A DNA stretch of 64,000 bases from Saccharobesus litoralis (lineage in GTDB: Bacteria; Pseudomonadota; Gammaproteobacteria; Enterobacterales; Alteromonadaceae). Under the pieces are notes generated by a model. That model saw nothing but the letters and a program-made list of their open reading frames with translations, was not told where the DNA came from and ran no database searches. Position numbers and translations under genes: made by a program. Location of the stretch: the NCBI RefSeq assembly GCF_003063625.1, contig NZ_CP026604.1, positions 186,001-250,000 on the forward strand, read 5' to 3'. Position 1 is the first letter of the stretch. Each line of letters opens with the position of its first letter. Of this stretch, positions 8,253-16,781 are shown one piece after another.

Positions 8253-9173
8253 ATGACAGTGAAAAACCAAGCAATTGAGTATTTGATTATCGACTGGGGT
8301 ACGACCAATTTTCGTGCCTTTGCGTTAGATAACCAAGGCCAAGTTCAAGATAAAAAAGAATTAGGGTTGGGTCTATTACAAGTCGAAGACGCTGACTTTG
8401 CCAACGCATTACAGGGCGTTTTAGCCAACTGGTTAAACAATTACCAAAGTCTACCTATTTTTATGGCGGGTATGGTGGGTTCTGCCCAAGGTTGGGTTAA
8501 TGTCGACTATGCTGCTACACCGGTCAATAATCGTGGCTTAATTAACAACGCCTATCGCTTTGAATTGCCGTGGGGGGCGCTAGCCACCATTATCCCAGGT
8601 GTTAGTCATCAAGCTAAAAATGGCGTTTATGACGTAATGCGTGGTGAAGAGGTGCAGCTATTTGGTTTAGCTAAATTAACCCAATCGGCTTCATTAACGG
8701 CTGTTATGCCGGGTACACACAGTAAACATGCCGTTTTAGATAATGGAAAAATGACCGAGTTTGCGTCGTTTATGACAGGTGAGCTGTTTTCCGTTATTTC
8801 ACAGCACACAATTTTAGGTCGTGGCTTACCAAAACAAATCGACAATCAAGACGCGTTTTTACGCGGTGTAACTGAAAGTAAAACTGAAAAGCTAACCAGT
8901 GCTTTGTTTGCTGCTCGTACCCACAGGCTATTTAATAATATTCAAGAATCTGATGTTTATGATTACTTATCTGGTTTGTTGATTGGCTATGAGTTAAATA
9001 ATTTAGCTAACAATTTAACCAACAACCCAGTTTACTTAGTTGGTGGCAAAGGGCTATGCGCGCGTTACCAAACCGCTTGTGACGCTTTATCTATTTCAGC
9101 CATTTACATGAATGGTGATGAATGTTTCTTAGCCGGAATGGCTGATTTAATTTCGGAATTATCTAATGTCTAA
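8253..9173 (+). CDS. dgoK: 2-dehydro-3-deoxygalactonokinase
   Basis: 306 residues, the normal family length. It phosphorylates 2-keto-3-deoxy-D-galactonate with ATP to the 6-phosphate in the De Ley-Doudoroff pathway. The ATPase-fold phosphate-1 motif DWGTTNFRAF is at residues 14-23, PGTHSKH in mid-protein is the second conserved block, and VGGKGLCARY near the C-terminus is typical of DgoK. It starts 43 bases after the permease and its end overlaps dgoA by 8 bases, so the two enzymes are translationally coupled. In carrageenan users the same step is called DauC. No galactonate dehydratase or cycloisomerase for the D-series is present between here and the window edge. Confidence 0.93.
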   Translation: MTVKNQAIEYLIIDWGTTNFRAFALDNQGQVQDKKELGLGLLQVEDADFANALQGVLANWLNNYQSLPIFMAGMVGSAQGWVNVDYAATPVNNRGLINNAYRFELPWGALATIIPGVSHQAKNGVYDVMRGEEVQLFGLAKLTQSASLTAVMPGTHSKHAVLDNGKMTEFASFMTGELFSVISQHTILGRGLPKQIDNQDAFLRGVTESKTEKLTSALFAARTHRLFNNIQESDVYDYLSGLLIGYELNNLANNLTNNPVYLVGGKGLCARYQTACDALSISAIYMNGDECFLAGMADLISELSNV

Positions 9174-9801
9174 ACCGTTTTCTTTACAAGGCCAGTTGCC
9201 GTTAATTGCCATTATTCGCGGCGTTTTACCCCAAGATGTGATCCGTATTGCAGAGATTTTGGTAGAAGAGGGCTTCACTATGATTGAGGTGCCTCTTAAC
9301 AGCCCAGATGCGCTAGACAGTATTAGTCGTTTAGTTAAGCACTATGGTGACAAATATTATATTGGTGCCGGAACCGTTACCACGCCAGAGCAAGCTAAAG
9401 CTGTCATTGAAACAGGGGCTAACCTTGTCGTGACACCAAATATGAATGAAGAAGTGATCAAAATGTCGGTGGCTGCCGGTTGTGCAACATTTCCTGGGGT
9501 TGTTACCCCAACCGAAGCGTTTAATGCGCTAGCAGCTGGTGCGACAGGCCTTAAACTGTTTCCTGTATCCGCTTTAGGTTTAGATGGCTTTAAAGCACTT
9601 AAATCTGTAGCGCCTCAAGGCACGCTGTTCTTTCCTGTTGGTGGTATTAACCCAACAATAGAAAGCATGAAGCCTTATACAGATATTGGTGCGCAAGGGT
9701 TTGGTTTAGGGTCGGCATTGTATAAGCCGAGTATGTCAGACGAACAAGTACGGCAGAATGCTCGCGACTACGTAAAATTTTTCAACGCCTGTATTGAGTA
9801 A
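9166..9801 (+). CDS. dgoA: 2-dehydro-3-deoxy-6-phosphogalactonate aldolase
   Basis: 211 residues, class I KDPG/KDPGal aldolase that cleaves KDPGal into pyruvate and glyceraldehyde 3-phosphate. The Schiff-base lysine is Lys130 in TGLKLFP, the general base region is Glu41 in IEVPLNS, and GAGTV plus FPGVVTPTEA are family blocks. The start codon lies inside the dgoK reading frame (8-bp overlap), which fixes the operon. The dgoK pairing and the VPLNSP context favour the galactonate-type (DgoA/DauD) over the Entner-Doudoroff Eda enzyme. No terminator is obvious; MITE-like repeats follow 24 bases later. Confidence 0.92.
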   Translation: MSKPFSLQGQLPLIAIIRGVLPQDVIRIAEILVEEGFTMIEVPLNSPDALDSISRLVKHYGDKYYIGAGTVTTPEQAKAVIETGANLVVTPNMNEEVIKMSVAAGCATFPGVVTPTEAFNALAAGATGLKLFPVSALGLDGFKALKSVAPQGTLFFPVGGINPTIESMKPYTDIGAQGFGLGSALYKPSMSDEQVRQNARDYVKFFNACIE

Positions 9802-9824
9802 GTCGAACTAAAACTCGACTAACC

Positions 9825-9976
9825 CTAGTACTGTTTCAATTTAATTTTGATTAGTTGATGTTGTTCAGTGTAGGTCGGCCTTTAGGCCGATGGGTACGCG
9901 AGTGACAACGGTTTAAATAATGGCCTAAAGGCCAACAAGGGATTCAACTGAACATTTCTATATTGAATAGGTACTA
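9825..9976 (+). repeat. MITE-like repeat unit B1
   Basis: 152-bp unit that starts CTAGTACTGTTTCAATTTAA, then TTTTGATTAGTTGA, and ends with GATTCAACTGAACATTTCT then GGTACTAG. Its core holds TGTAGGTCGGCCTTTAGGCC and an inverted GGCCTAAAGGCC. It abuts unit B2 through a shared GTACTAGTAC. Confidence 0.6.
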
Positions 9977-10195
9977 GTACCTTTTCAATTTAATTTTGAT
10001 TAGTTGAAAACATTGGTGATCACTTTCACACTGAGCGCGAAGCAGTCGAAGTGTCGGTAAATTAGAAAGTAATAAGACTTCGACAAGCTCAGCCTGAAGT
10101 TGTTTATTTAATCTAAATATGGCTAAAAACATCACTAGTGATAATAAATTATGCGAGTGATTCAACTGATCATTTCTTTCTGGAAACAGTACTAG
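9974..10195 (+). repeat. MITE-like repeat unit B2
   Basis: 222-bp unit in tandem with B1. The left end CTAGTACCTTTTCAATTTAA is nearly identical to that of B1, and the right end GATTCAACTGATCATTTCTT then TCTGGAAACAGTACTAG is the inverted counterpart of the left end of unit A. Its core is different: CTGAGCGCGAAGCAGTCGAA and a second arm CTTCGACAAGCTCAGCCTGA. Confidence 0.6.
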
Positions 10196-10592
10196 TACTC
10201 CGACACAAAAGTTATGACATGTTGAACTCGTTTTTATTAGCAATCATAAAACGAGCGAGATTAAAGACCTGTTCCCTTGCGGGGACGAATTTGTAGGGCC
10301 GAATTTATTTCGGCTAACACAAGGTTTGTCGATGTAAAATCGACCCTGCAATTTAGCAAGTGGTTATAAATTAAACCGTTCAAAATTTTTAGTTAAGGTA
10401 CTAGATATTTTGAGCAAAAGAGTGATCTTTTGCTTAAATTAATCCCAAACGAAATGTACCGATTTGGGATTATTGTACGCAAAATTCAAATGTATGATCT
10501 AACTTAAAATCATAAGTAGATTGTATAAATGAACATAACAATCAGTTTAGAGCTTGGGTTATATACCTAAAGCATTTTAAAAGGTGAAAACT
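10196..10592. other. Non-coding stretch upstream of the GH127 gene with hairpins
   Basis: No credible gene. It contains a TGTAGGGCCGAATTTATTTC-type palindrome with a closing CGACCCTGCA (10292-10350), then two perfect hairpins. These are AGCAAAAGA/TCTTTTGCT (10413-10434) and TAATCCCAAA/TTTGGGATTA (10440-10472). The latter pair may be a terminator or attenuator in front of the GH127 gene. No operator like those elsewhere in the window was found here. Confidence 0.5.
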
Positions 10593-12587
10593 ATGAGCAA
10601 GTTGCATACGCATCCTAACGCAATTGTCGCGAATTCAGAAAGCCCGCACGTAAAGTTAAAAGGCATAAACTTTGGCGATTGTTCTTGGAAAAAAGACGGC
10701 TTTTGGGGTGAAAAAACTCAAAAGGCAGTTGACGTTATGTTGCCATATATGGGTGATGTTTTATGTGGTGATGTCGGACACGCATTAAACAACTTTAAGA
10801 TTGCGGCTGGCATGAAAGAAGGTAAACACCAAGGTATGTACTGGCATGATGGTGACTTCTATAAATTTATGGAAGGTAAAATTTATGCCTATGGTTTAAC
10901 AAAAGATGAAAGCCTTTTAAAAGAGTTAGACGAGTACATTGAAATAATTGGCAAAGCGCAGGAGCCAGATGGTTACTTGCAAACTCAAATCCAATTAAAA
11001 GTAGACGCCGACGCCGAGCGTTACGCAAACCGTAAATATCATGAAATGTACAATACAGGCCATTTCTTAATTACAGCCTGTGCCCACTTTAGAATTACTG
11101 GTAAACGTAGTTTACTAGAGATGGCAATAAAACATGCCGACTTGTTATATACCTACTTTTTCCCAAATACTAAGCATTACCAACGTTTTGGTTTTAACCA
11201 AACGCAAATTATGGGCTTGGTAGAGCTATATCGCACGGTAGGTGACAAGAAATATTTAGAGCTAGCACAAAAGTTTATTGATCGTCGCGGTACTTACGAA
11301 ATTGAGCACGATTCAACGACGGTTGGCTACCCAATTGGTGACATGGTGCAAGAGCGCACACCATTACGCGACGAAGTTGAACCAGTAGGGCACGCAGTAT
11401 TAGCATTGTATTACTACGCAGGCGCGGCAGATGTGTATGCTGAAACCGGTGAGCAAGCGCTTAAAGATGCATTAGAGCGTTTGTGGGAACGTGTAACTCA
11501 GAAGAAAATGTACGTAACCGGTGCTGTTGGTCAAACTCACTACGGAGCATCGGCCAACCGAGACATGATTGAAGAAGGTTTCATTGATGATTATATGATG
11601 CCTAACTTGACCGCCTACAATGAAACTTGTGCCAACCTTTGTAACGCCATGTTTAGCTACCGTATGTTGGGGCTAAATGCTGAAGCCAAATATGCAGACA
11701 TTATCGAATTAGTTATGCATAACTCAGGTTTGTCAGGTATCAGTATTGAAGGTAAAGATTATTTTTATGCTAACCCGCTACGTATGCTGCACGGTACACG
11801 TGATTACGATGCCCATAAAGATGTAACCGAAACACCGAACCGCGAATCCTATTTAGATTGTTTCTGTTGTCCGCCTAATTTAGTGCGTACTATTTCTAAC
11901 TTGTCTGGTTGGGCCTATAGCCTTTCTGATAACGGTGTATACGTTAACCTTTATGGTGCTAATAACCTAAATACTAATTTATTAGACGGTAGTGCAATTA
12001 AGCTTTCACAAGATACTGAATATCCTTGGAAAGGCTTAGTTAAATTAACCGTAGAGCAATGTAAAACCGATGCGTTTGAAATTGCTTTACGTGTTCCGGG
12101 TTGGGCTAAAGGCGCAGACATTACCATTAACGGCCAGCAAGCTGATGTACAAGCTGTACCTGGGCAATACGCGATTATTAGTCGTCAATGGCAAGAAGGT
12201 GATGTCATCATCATTGATATACCGATGGAAGCTACCTTAGTTGAAGGTCATCCGCGTATTGAAGAAGTGCGTAACCAAGTGGCTGTTAAACGTGGTCCTG
12301 TTGTTTACTGTGTTGAAACACCTGATCTACCTGAAGAGACGAGTGTGCTGGATGTGTATATTAAAGGTGATACGGCATTAGAAGTGGACTATCGTCCTGA
12401 GTTCTTAGGCGGTACTACCTTTATTAAAGCCGATGCATTACTGCGTTCACAAAATAAAGACAGTATGTATTCAGCAATCAGCAAACCCGACTTTAAAGAG
12501 TTTAAAGCTGAGTTAGTGCCTTATTATGCATGGAGTAACCGAGGCTTAGCTGAAATGACAGTGTTTATGCCTATTATTTGGAAATAG
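10593..12587 (+). CDS. GH127-family glycoside hydrolase
   Basis: 664 residues, no signal peptide, so cytoplasmic. The ATG at 10593 is preceded by AAGGTG at a good distance; the GTG nine bases earlier belongs to that ribosome-binding site. The (alpha/alpha)6 catalytic domain carries the family's zinc and nucleophile set: ETCA in the middle and CFCCPPN (residues ~425-431), the cysteine cluster used by GH127 enzymes. The founding GH127 activity is beta-L-arabinofuranosidase. Marine members in carrageenan loci are known as alpha-1,3-(3,6-anhydro)-D-galactosidases, and with DgoK/DgoA and a sulfatase nearby that activity fits better here. Specificity is inferred from context. A strong terminator follows the stop. 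Confidence 0.85.
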   Translation: MSKLHTHPNAIVANSESPHVKLKGINFGDCSWKKDGFWGEKTQKAVDVMLPYMGDVLCGDVGHALNNFKIAAGMKEGKHQGMYWHDGDFYKFMEGKIYAYGLTKDESLLKELDEYIEIIGKAQEPDGYLQTQIQLKVDADAERYANRKYHEMYNTGHFLITACAHFRITGKRSLLEMAIKHADLLYTYFFPNTKHYQRFGFNQTQIMGLVELYRTVGDKKYLELAQKFIDRRGTYEIEHDSTTVGYPIGDMVQERTPLRDEVEPVGHAVLALYYYAGAADVYAETGEQALKDALERLWERVTQKKMYVTGAVGQTHYGASANRDMIEEGFIDDYMMPNLTAYNETCANLCNAMFSYRMLGLNAEAKYADIIELVMHNSGLSGISIEGKDYFYANPLRMLHGTRDYDAHKDVTETPNRESYLDCFCCPPNLVRTISNLSGWAYSLSDNGVYVNLYGANNLNTNLLDGSAIKLSQDTEYPWKGLVKLTVEQCKTDAFEIALRVPGWAKGADITINGQQADVQAVPGQYAIISRQWQEGDVIIIDIPMEATLVEGHPRIEEVRNQVAVKRGPVVYCVETPDLPEETSVLDVYIKGDTALEVDYRPEFLGGTTFIKADALLRSQNKDSMYSAISKPDFKEFKAELVPYYAWSNRGLAEMTVFMPIIWK

Positions 12588-12610
12588 GTTGCTAATTTTT
12601 TGTTTTATCA

Positions 12611-12635
12611 AACCCTGCAATTGCAGGGTTTTTTT
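12611..12635 (+). terminator. Terminator after the GH127 gene
   Basis: Perfect 20-base inverted repeat AACCCTGCAATTGCAGGGTT followed by a T run, 23 bases after the stop codon. Confidence 0.9.
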
Positions 12636-12744
12636 ATACCTTTGAAAATTGTTGCGCATTTTGGGCTAACAAACTTCGCGCCCCTTCATTAATTTCTTCT
12701 TGGTGCATGTTCTAACCGCAGATGGTTTAATTTACCGACTTTAG

Positions 12745-12950
12745 TGGGTGAGCATTTATGCTTGCAGATCCTACAAACTTTTTGCCCCAAAGAGCAAGAC
12801 GACAGAATATCATTCTCGACAACAATTTCTAAATACCTGCATCCATGCACCAAAAGTAGGGGCTTTTAATCTAGGTATCGCCACAACAGCTTTATTATGT
12901 TGTAACTATAGATGGTAATAAGCTCGTTGCTTGAGATGCTGAATAGTTAC
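12745..12950 (+). repeat. Dispersed ~206-bp repeat, copy 1
   Basis: Begins TGGGTGAGCATTTATGCTTG and ends at GAATAGTTAC. It aligns patchily with 18643-18850: both have the AGCATTTATGCT hairpin, an AGAGCAA..AC.ACAGAAT block, a CGACAA then CTAA.TACC block, a TTTTAATCT/TTTTTAGTC block and the final GAATAGTTAC. It is diverged but of the same length and order. Confidence 0.55.
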
Positions 12951-12973
12951 GTTTGGTAATTCATAATAAATGT

Positions 12974-12988
12974 TTTGGTATTACCAAA
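12974..12988. promoter_or_regulatory. Operator-like palindrome 1 upstream of the TonB receptor
   Basis: TTTGGTATTACCAAA, a perfect 15-bp inverted repeat with central T, of the TTGGT-n3-ACCAA type often bound by FadR-subfamily GntR proteins. A half site (TTTGGTAAT) lies just before it at 12952. Related sites follow at 13487 and 13632. Confidence 0.55.
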
Positions 12989-13001
12989 TTAAAGTTAATT
13001 T

Positions 13002-13486
13002 CATCACGGCTACTTTAAATTTTTTGATCGTTTAACTTCTACAAATATTGATCCTTATTGCTTAGTAACTATAGCTTGAATCTAAATCCGTTACCGGACA
13101 ACTATCTATAATTGTAACTAATCAGCATGTCTACCACAGGCATAAAAATTACCATCATACCTGAGTATTCAGGCATCCAGCGCCTATGTATAGGTAAACT
13201 TAGCTCTCGTTTACTAAGCAAAGTCGCTAGGTTACCGCTTTCGCGGCAAAGACGGGGTAATTAGCAACACTAGGGTGTGTAATACGAATTACGCTGAGTA
13301 GATACCTAAAATTTATCCTTTTAGAAGGTTGGGTGTTGGCTTATATGGATGAGGGAAATTGTTCGCCTTGTGCTTTGTGACCTAAAAGCGCGGTTTCTGT
13401 TGAATTAACGCTAAAACCATTTATCTCAATCAATTACTAACTGCGATAAAAATTCGTATTGATATAATTCAATAACAGTTTTTGCT
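13002..13486. other. Long upstream region of the TonB receptor gene
   Basis: No credible open frame and no recognised RNA family. It contains small stem-loops (for example around ACCTGAGTATTCAGG at 13160) and a stretch CTAGGTTACCGCTTTCGCGG. With the operator-like sites on either side it may be a long leader or simply decayed sequence. Confidence 0.3.
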
Positions 13487-13501
13487 ATTGGAATTACCAA
13501 T
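13487..13501. promoter_or_regulatory. Operator-like palindrome 2
   Basis: ATTGGAATTACCAAT, one mismatch from symmetry, same consensus as the sites at 12974 and 13632. It lies 170 bases before the TonB receptor start. Confidence 0.5.
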
Positions 13502-13631
13502 TGTTTTTATTTTGTTAGGTTTTGTTTGATAAATTGGTTGATATTAAATCTGAAATGTGAAAATATTTGGATATACCTCTTACATTGAGGTGTAAGTCAT
13601 AAATACAATAATTTATTAAATTGTTTGATAT

Positions 13632-13644
13632 TTGGTAATGCCAA
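13632..13644. promoter_or_regulatory. Operator-like palindrome 3
   Basis: TTGGTAATGCCAA, 26 bases before the receptor ATG and just upstream of the AAGGTG ribosome-binding site. A bound repressor here would block transcription or early elongation. Between sites 2 and 3, ACCTC-TTACATT-GAGGT and CTTACA-TTGAGG-TGTAAG at about 13576-13594 are overlapping, mutually exclusive stem-loops. Confidence 0.5.
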
Positions 13645-13670
13645 TATCGACCTAGACAAGGTGAACAACA

Positions 13671-16600
13671 ATGCATTTCAAGAAACATACAATCGCAATG
13701 GCAGTTTTATCTGTTTCTGCTTTTGGTTATTCAGCAAACACAATCGCCCAAGAAGAAGCAGCCGACGAAACAGAAGTAATTCAGGTTTCAGGTATTCGCG
13801 GTTCATTATTGACTGCACTTAACGAAAAACGCTCAGCAGATAACTTAGTAGAAGTTATTCAAGCCGACGATATTGGTAAATTACCTGACCAAAACTTAGC
13901 GGAAGTACTAGAAAACGTTACAGGTATTCAAATTACCCGTACCGCAGGTGTCGGTACTGGTGTACAAATTCGTGGTACCAATGCTAACCGTGTTGAAATT
14001 AACGGTGTATCAACCGTTGGTTCTGGCGGTGGTCGTAACGGTATCGATTTTGAAGATGTATCAGCAGCCATTATTGCCGGTGTAGAAGTGACTAAGTCTC
14101 CGCAAGCAAAAACTATTGAAGGTTCTGTTGGTGGTACTATCAACCTTAAAACCATTCGTCCTTTAGCGTTAGATGACACGCTTGCGTCTGTTCGTGTCCA
14201 AGCTGAAAACAGCAGCTTAAGTACTGAATCAGCAAAACCAAGACTGTCAGCAACGTTTGGTAAGAACTGGGAATCAGATTTAGGTAAATTTGGTTTTGTT
14301 ATTGCTGGTAGTTATATTGAACAAGAAGCGGTTTCTTTCCGTCCGCGTACTGACCGCGATAGCTTAGATAACGACGGTAACCTAGCTATCCAATTCTTGA
14401 CGCAAGAGCAAGAAAACGATGACTACGAAACGGTTAATATCGCCACAACATTAGAGTGGGCACCAAATGAAAACAGTAAATTCTATTTTGACGCCATTAT
14501 CAATGAACAAGAACAAAGTCGTGACCAATATCGTGCTCAAGCGTCTGGTGTTAGTGCACTTAAAAATAAAGATGCTAGCAAACCAGACGAGTATGAAGTG
14601 GTTAACTTTGGTACTAAAGGCGATCACAGCTGGCCAGATTTCAAAGCAGCTTTAAAAGGTTCTATTGGACCTGATGCAAGCGAAGGCTTTGATAACCCTA
14701 ACTTACGTATTTCAAGTGAAACTGGCTCACGTGTGACTGATACCGAAGTTTTTGTTTTTGGTGGTGAGTTCCAAGCTGAGCAATTTAAAATTAGTGCAGA
14801 AATTGCTACATCAAGCTCAGATTCAGTTAAGCCTAAATTTGAATCGACGGTTAACTTTATTAACCCGAAAGCACCATTGGTATCACGAATTAATTATGAG
14901 CGTACTAATGGTGATGGTGAAGTAGAAACTGGCCGAGTTGAAGTTCCTTTTATTGATGGTATTGATAGCCTTGAAGATGCAATTGCCAGTGTTGATGGTG
15001 GTACTAGCGGTATCATTTACAACGATAATGCAACACCGTTTGCCTATGATTTATCTGGTGGTACGTTATCTTTCGGTATTGACCCTAACTCAGCATACAC
15101 GCCAACTAAAGAGCAGCTGTTAGATCCGAAAAACTACGTATTCGAAAAGCTAGAAAAAGGCGGCGATTTACAAAAGAACTCTGAAGATAGTTTCCGTATT
15201 GATGCAGAATACTATATAGATGATAGTGTGATCACCTCTATTGATGTGGGTTATCGTTTTAACAAATCGTCTAGTGAATACACGCGTATTAACGGTAGTT
15301 TCAGTTATGGTGATATGACTCGCGCAGCGAATGGTGAGTTATTTAAAGAGCTATTAGTGCCAGGCCCTGACAACTTTGGTAGTGCAGATGATCGTGAGCT
15401 TTATATTAAAGACTTCTTGTGGATTGACCCAGATCGTTCATTCTCTGATCCTCAAGGTACAGTTGATATTATCTACAACGCGTTAGATACACATTATGGT
15501 TCACAAAGCAGCCGTGTTAACGAAACGCCACAAAACAGCTCGTACTACTTAGTTGAAGAAGACACTAATGCTTTCTATGCTCAAGCTAATTTCGAGTATG
15601 AAAATATTCGTGGTAACTTCGGTTTACGTCATGTGAGCACTGAAGTGCAATCTTCAGGTTATGTAGATGGCGTATTAACGCCGATTAAAGGTGATTACAG
15701 CTTAGTTTTACCACGCATTAATGTGATTGCTGATTTAACTGATGACATGGTTGTACGTTTTGGTGTCGGTAAAGATATCCGTCGTCCAGATTTTGATTCA
15801 CTTAAATATGGTTACAATCTAAACGATAACGAAAACACGGCTGTTGCGTTAGGTAACCCTGGCTTAGCCCCAGAAGAAGTCCAATCATTTGACCTTTCTT
15901 GGGAATGGTACTTTGCTGAAGGTTCAGTTGTTAGCGTTGGTTACTTCACTAAATTACGTACCGATATTTTTGGTACTAAAACCTTTGGTGCACCTTTACA
16001 CCCAGATCCAACTACCGACAGTGGTACAGCTCGTTCAAACGATCCAAGCTGTCCAGGCGGTGGTTTCTATAACCCGAATGTAGTGCCAAGCTTATTGGGT
16101 AACCCTGATGTTAAAGGTTTATGTGTAGACTATACCCAAGACAGCAATGATGATGTTTCAACTATGCAATCGGGTTGGGAATTTGCTGTGCAATACGACT
16201 TAGCAGGTTTTGAAGATAAGCTAGGTTGGGCATCAGGTTTTGGTGTGATGGCTAACTATACAATGCAAGAATTTAACGGTGGTTCAATTGAAGATTGTAC
16301 CTTTAGCCGTGGTGCAGATGTATTAGGTGATGACGTGTGTGCAGAGCGTGGTTTGGAAGATTTCTCTGAAGACGCTTATAACTTCACGCTTTACTATGAG
16401 AAGTATGGTTTATCAGCTCGTATGCGTTACACATGGCGTGATGCGTTTACCTCGACTGACTTTGGTGGTGGTTCAAGCACAAGTAGTACGCTTAGTTTCC
16501 CTGTGGTTACCTCTGCACGTGGTCAGTTAAATGCCAGTGTGACTTATGACATTACTGAGCAATTAAATGTCGGTGTTGAAGCGGTTAACTTAACTGAGCA

Positions 16601-16697
16601 AGGCGTAGAGCAATATTGTGTTAACGATGGCGCGCTACTGTGTTTTGTTGGTTTACCAGACCGTCGTGTCACTGCAGGTGCAACGTATAAGTTCTAA
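13671..16697 (+). CDS. TonB-dependent outer-membrane receptor
   Basis: 1,008 residues with a signal peptide ending near NTIAQ-EEA. The plug domain follows: a TonB-box-like EVIQVSGIRGSL at ~34-45, then DDIGKLPDQNLAEVLENVTGIQITR, RGTNANRVEINGV and the plug end VGGTINLKT. A 22-strand-type barrel ends in the C-terminal aromatic of ATYKF. The DIGKLPDQNLAE-type plug is typical of the large receptors Alteromonadales use to import oligosaccharides, so an oligogalactan is the likely cargo. An internal Cys-rich surface loop lies near residues 790-830. The start is supported by AAGGTG. Three TTGGTAATACCAA-type sites lie upstream. The neighbouring GH127, kinase and aldolase genes suggest carrageenan-type fragments, which is inference. 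Confidence 0.93.
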   Translation: MHFKKHTIAMAVLSVSAFGYSANTIAQEEAADETEVIQVSGIRGSLLTALNEKRSADNLVEVIQADDIGKLPDQNLAEVLENVTGIQITRTAGVGTGVQIRGTNANRVEINGVSTVGSGGGRNGIDFEDVSAAIIAGVEVTKSPQAKTIEGSVGGTINLKTIRPLALDDTLASVRVQAENSSLSTESAKPRLSATFGKNWESDLGKFGFVIAGSYIEQEAVSFRPRTDRDSLDNDGNLAIQFLTQEQENDDYETVNIATTLEWAPNENSKFYFDAIINEQEQSRDQYRAQASGVSALKNKDASKPDEYEVVNFGTKGDHSWPDFKAALKGSIGPDASEGFDNPNLRISSETGSRVTDTEVFVFGGEFQAEQFKISAEIATSSSDSVKPKFESTVNFINPKAPLVSRINYERTNGDGEVETGRVEVPFIDGIDSLEDAIASVDGGTSGIIYNDNATPFAYDLSGGTLSFGIDPNSAYTPTKEQLLDPKNYVFEKLEKGGDLQKNSEDSFRIDAEYYIDDSVITSIDVGYRFNKSSSEYTRINGSFSYGDMTRAANGELFKELLVPGPDNFGSADDRELYIKDFLWIDPDRSFSDPQGTVDIIYNALDTHYGSQSSRVNETPQNSSYYLVEEDTNAFYAQANFEYENIRGNFGLRHVSTEVQSSGYVDGVLTPIKGDYSLVLPRINVIADLTDDMVVRFGVGKDIRRPDFDSLKYGYNLNDNENTAVALGNPGLAPEEVQSFDLSWEWYFAEGSVVSVGYFTKLRTDIFGTKTFGAPLHPDPTTDSGTARSNDPSCPGGGFYNPNVVPSLLGNPDVKGLCVDYTQDSNDDVSTMQSGWEFAVQYDLAGFEDKLGWASGFGVMANYTMQEFNGGSIEDCTFSRGADVLGDDVCAERGLEDFSEDAYNFTLYYEKYGLSARMRYTWRDAFTSTDFGGGSSTSSTLSFPVVTSARGQLNASVTYDITEQLNVGVEAVNLTEQGVEQYCVNDGALLCFVGLPDRRVTAGATYKF

Positions 16698-16727
16698 AAT
16701 GCTTATTGGTTGTTAGGTAACTATTGG

Positions 16728-16781
16728 TGGGCGAGCATTTATGCTTGCAGAGCCTGCAAACCTTTGTTACCAAATATTTTG
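16728..16781 (+). repeat. Dispersed repeat, copy 2 (abuts the intron)
   Basis: TGGGCGAGCATTTATGCTTG then CAGAGCCTGCAAACCT matches the start of copy 3 (18643) at 36 of the first 37 positions. It then diverges and stops at the 3' end of the group II intron. Removing the intron would place copies 2 and 3 head to tail with a 54-bp period. Confidence 0.65.

Noticed and set aside
10192-10405. Possible third MITE-like unit between GTACTAGTACT and AAGGTACTAG.
   Set aside because: The flanks share only the short GTACTAG, not the longer conserved ends, so it is not counted as a unit.
12640-12712. Minus-strand stretch reading MHQEEINEGARSLLAQNAQQF then a stop, like a protein C-terminus.
   Set aside because: Only 24 codons, with a stop two codons upstream; it could be a remnant of a lost gene, but no family is recognised and it is too short to support.
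13625-13822. Open frame of 65 codons overlapping the start of the TonB receptor.
   Set aside because: Out-of-frame shadow of the receptor gene and its leader, with no homology.
16705-16775. GGTAAC/GTTACC pair around repeat copy 2, suggestive of an integron attC site.
   Set aside because: The spacing and core sites do not match attC architecture and no integrase or cassette array is present.
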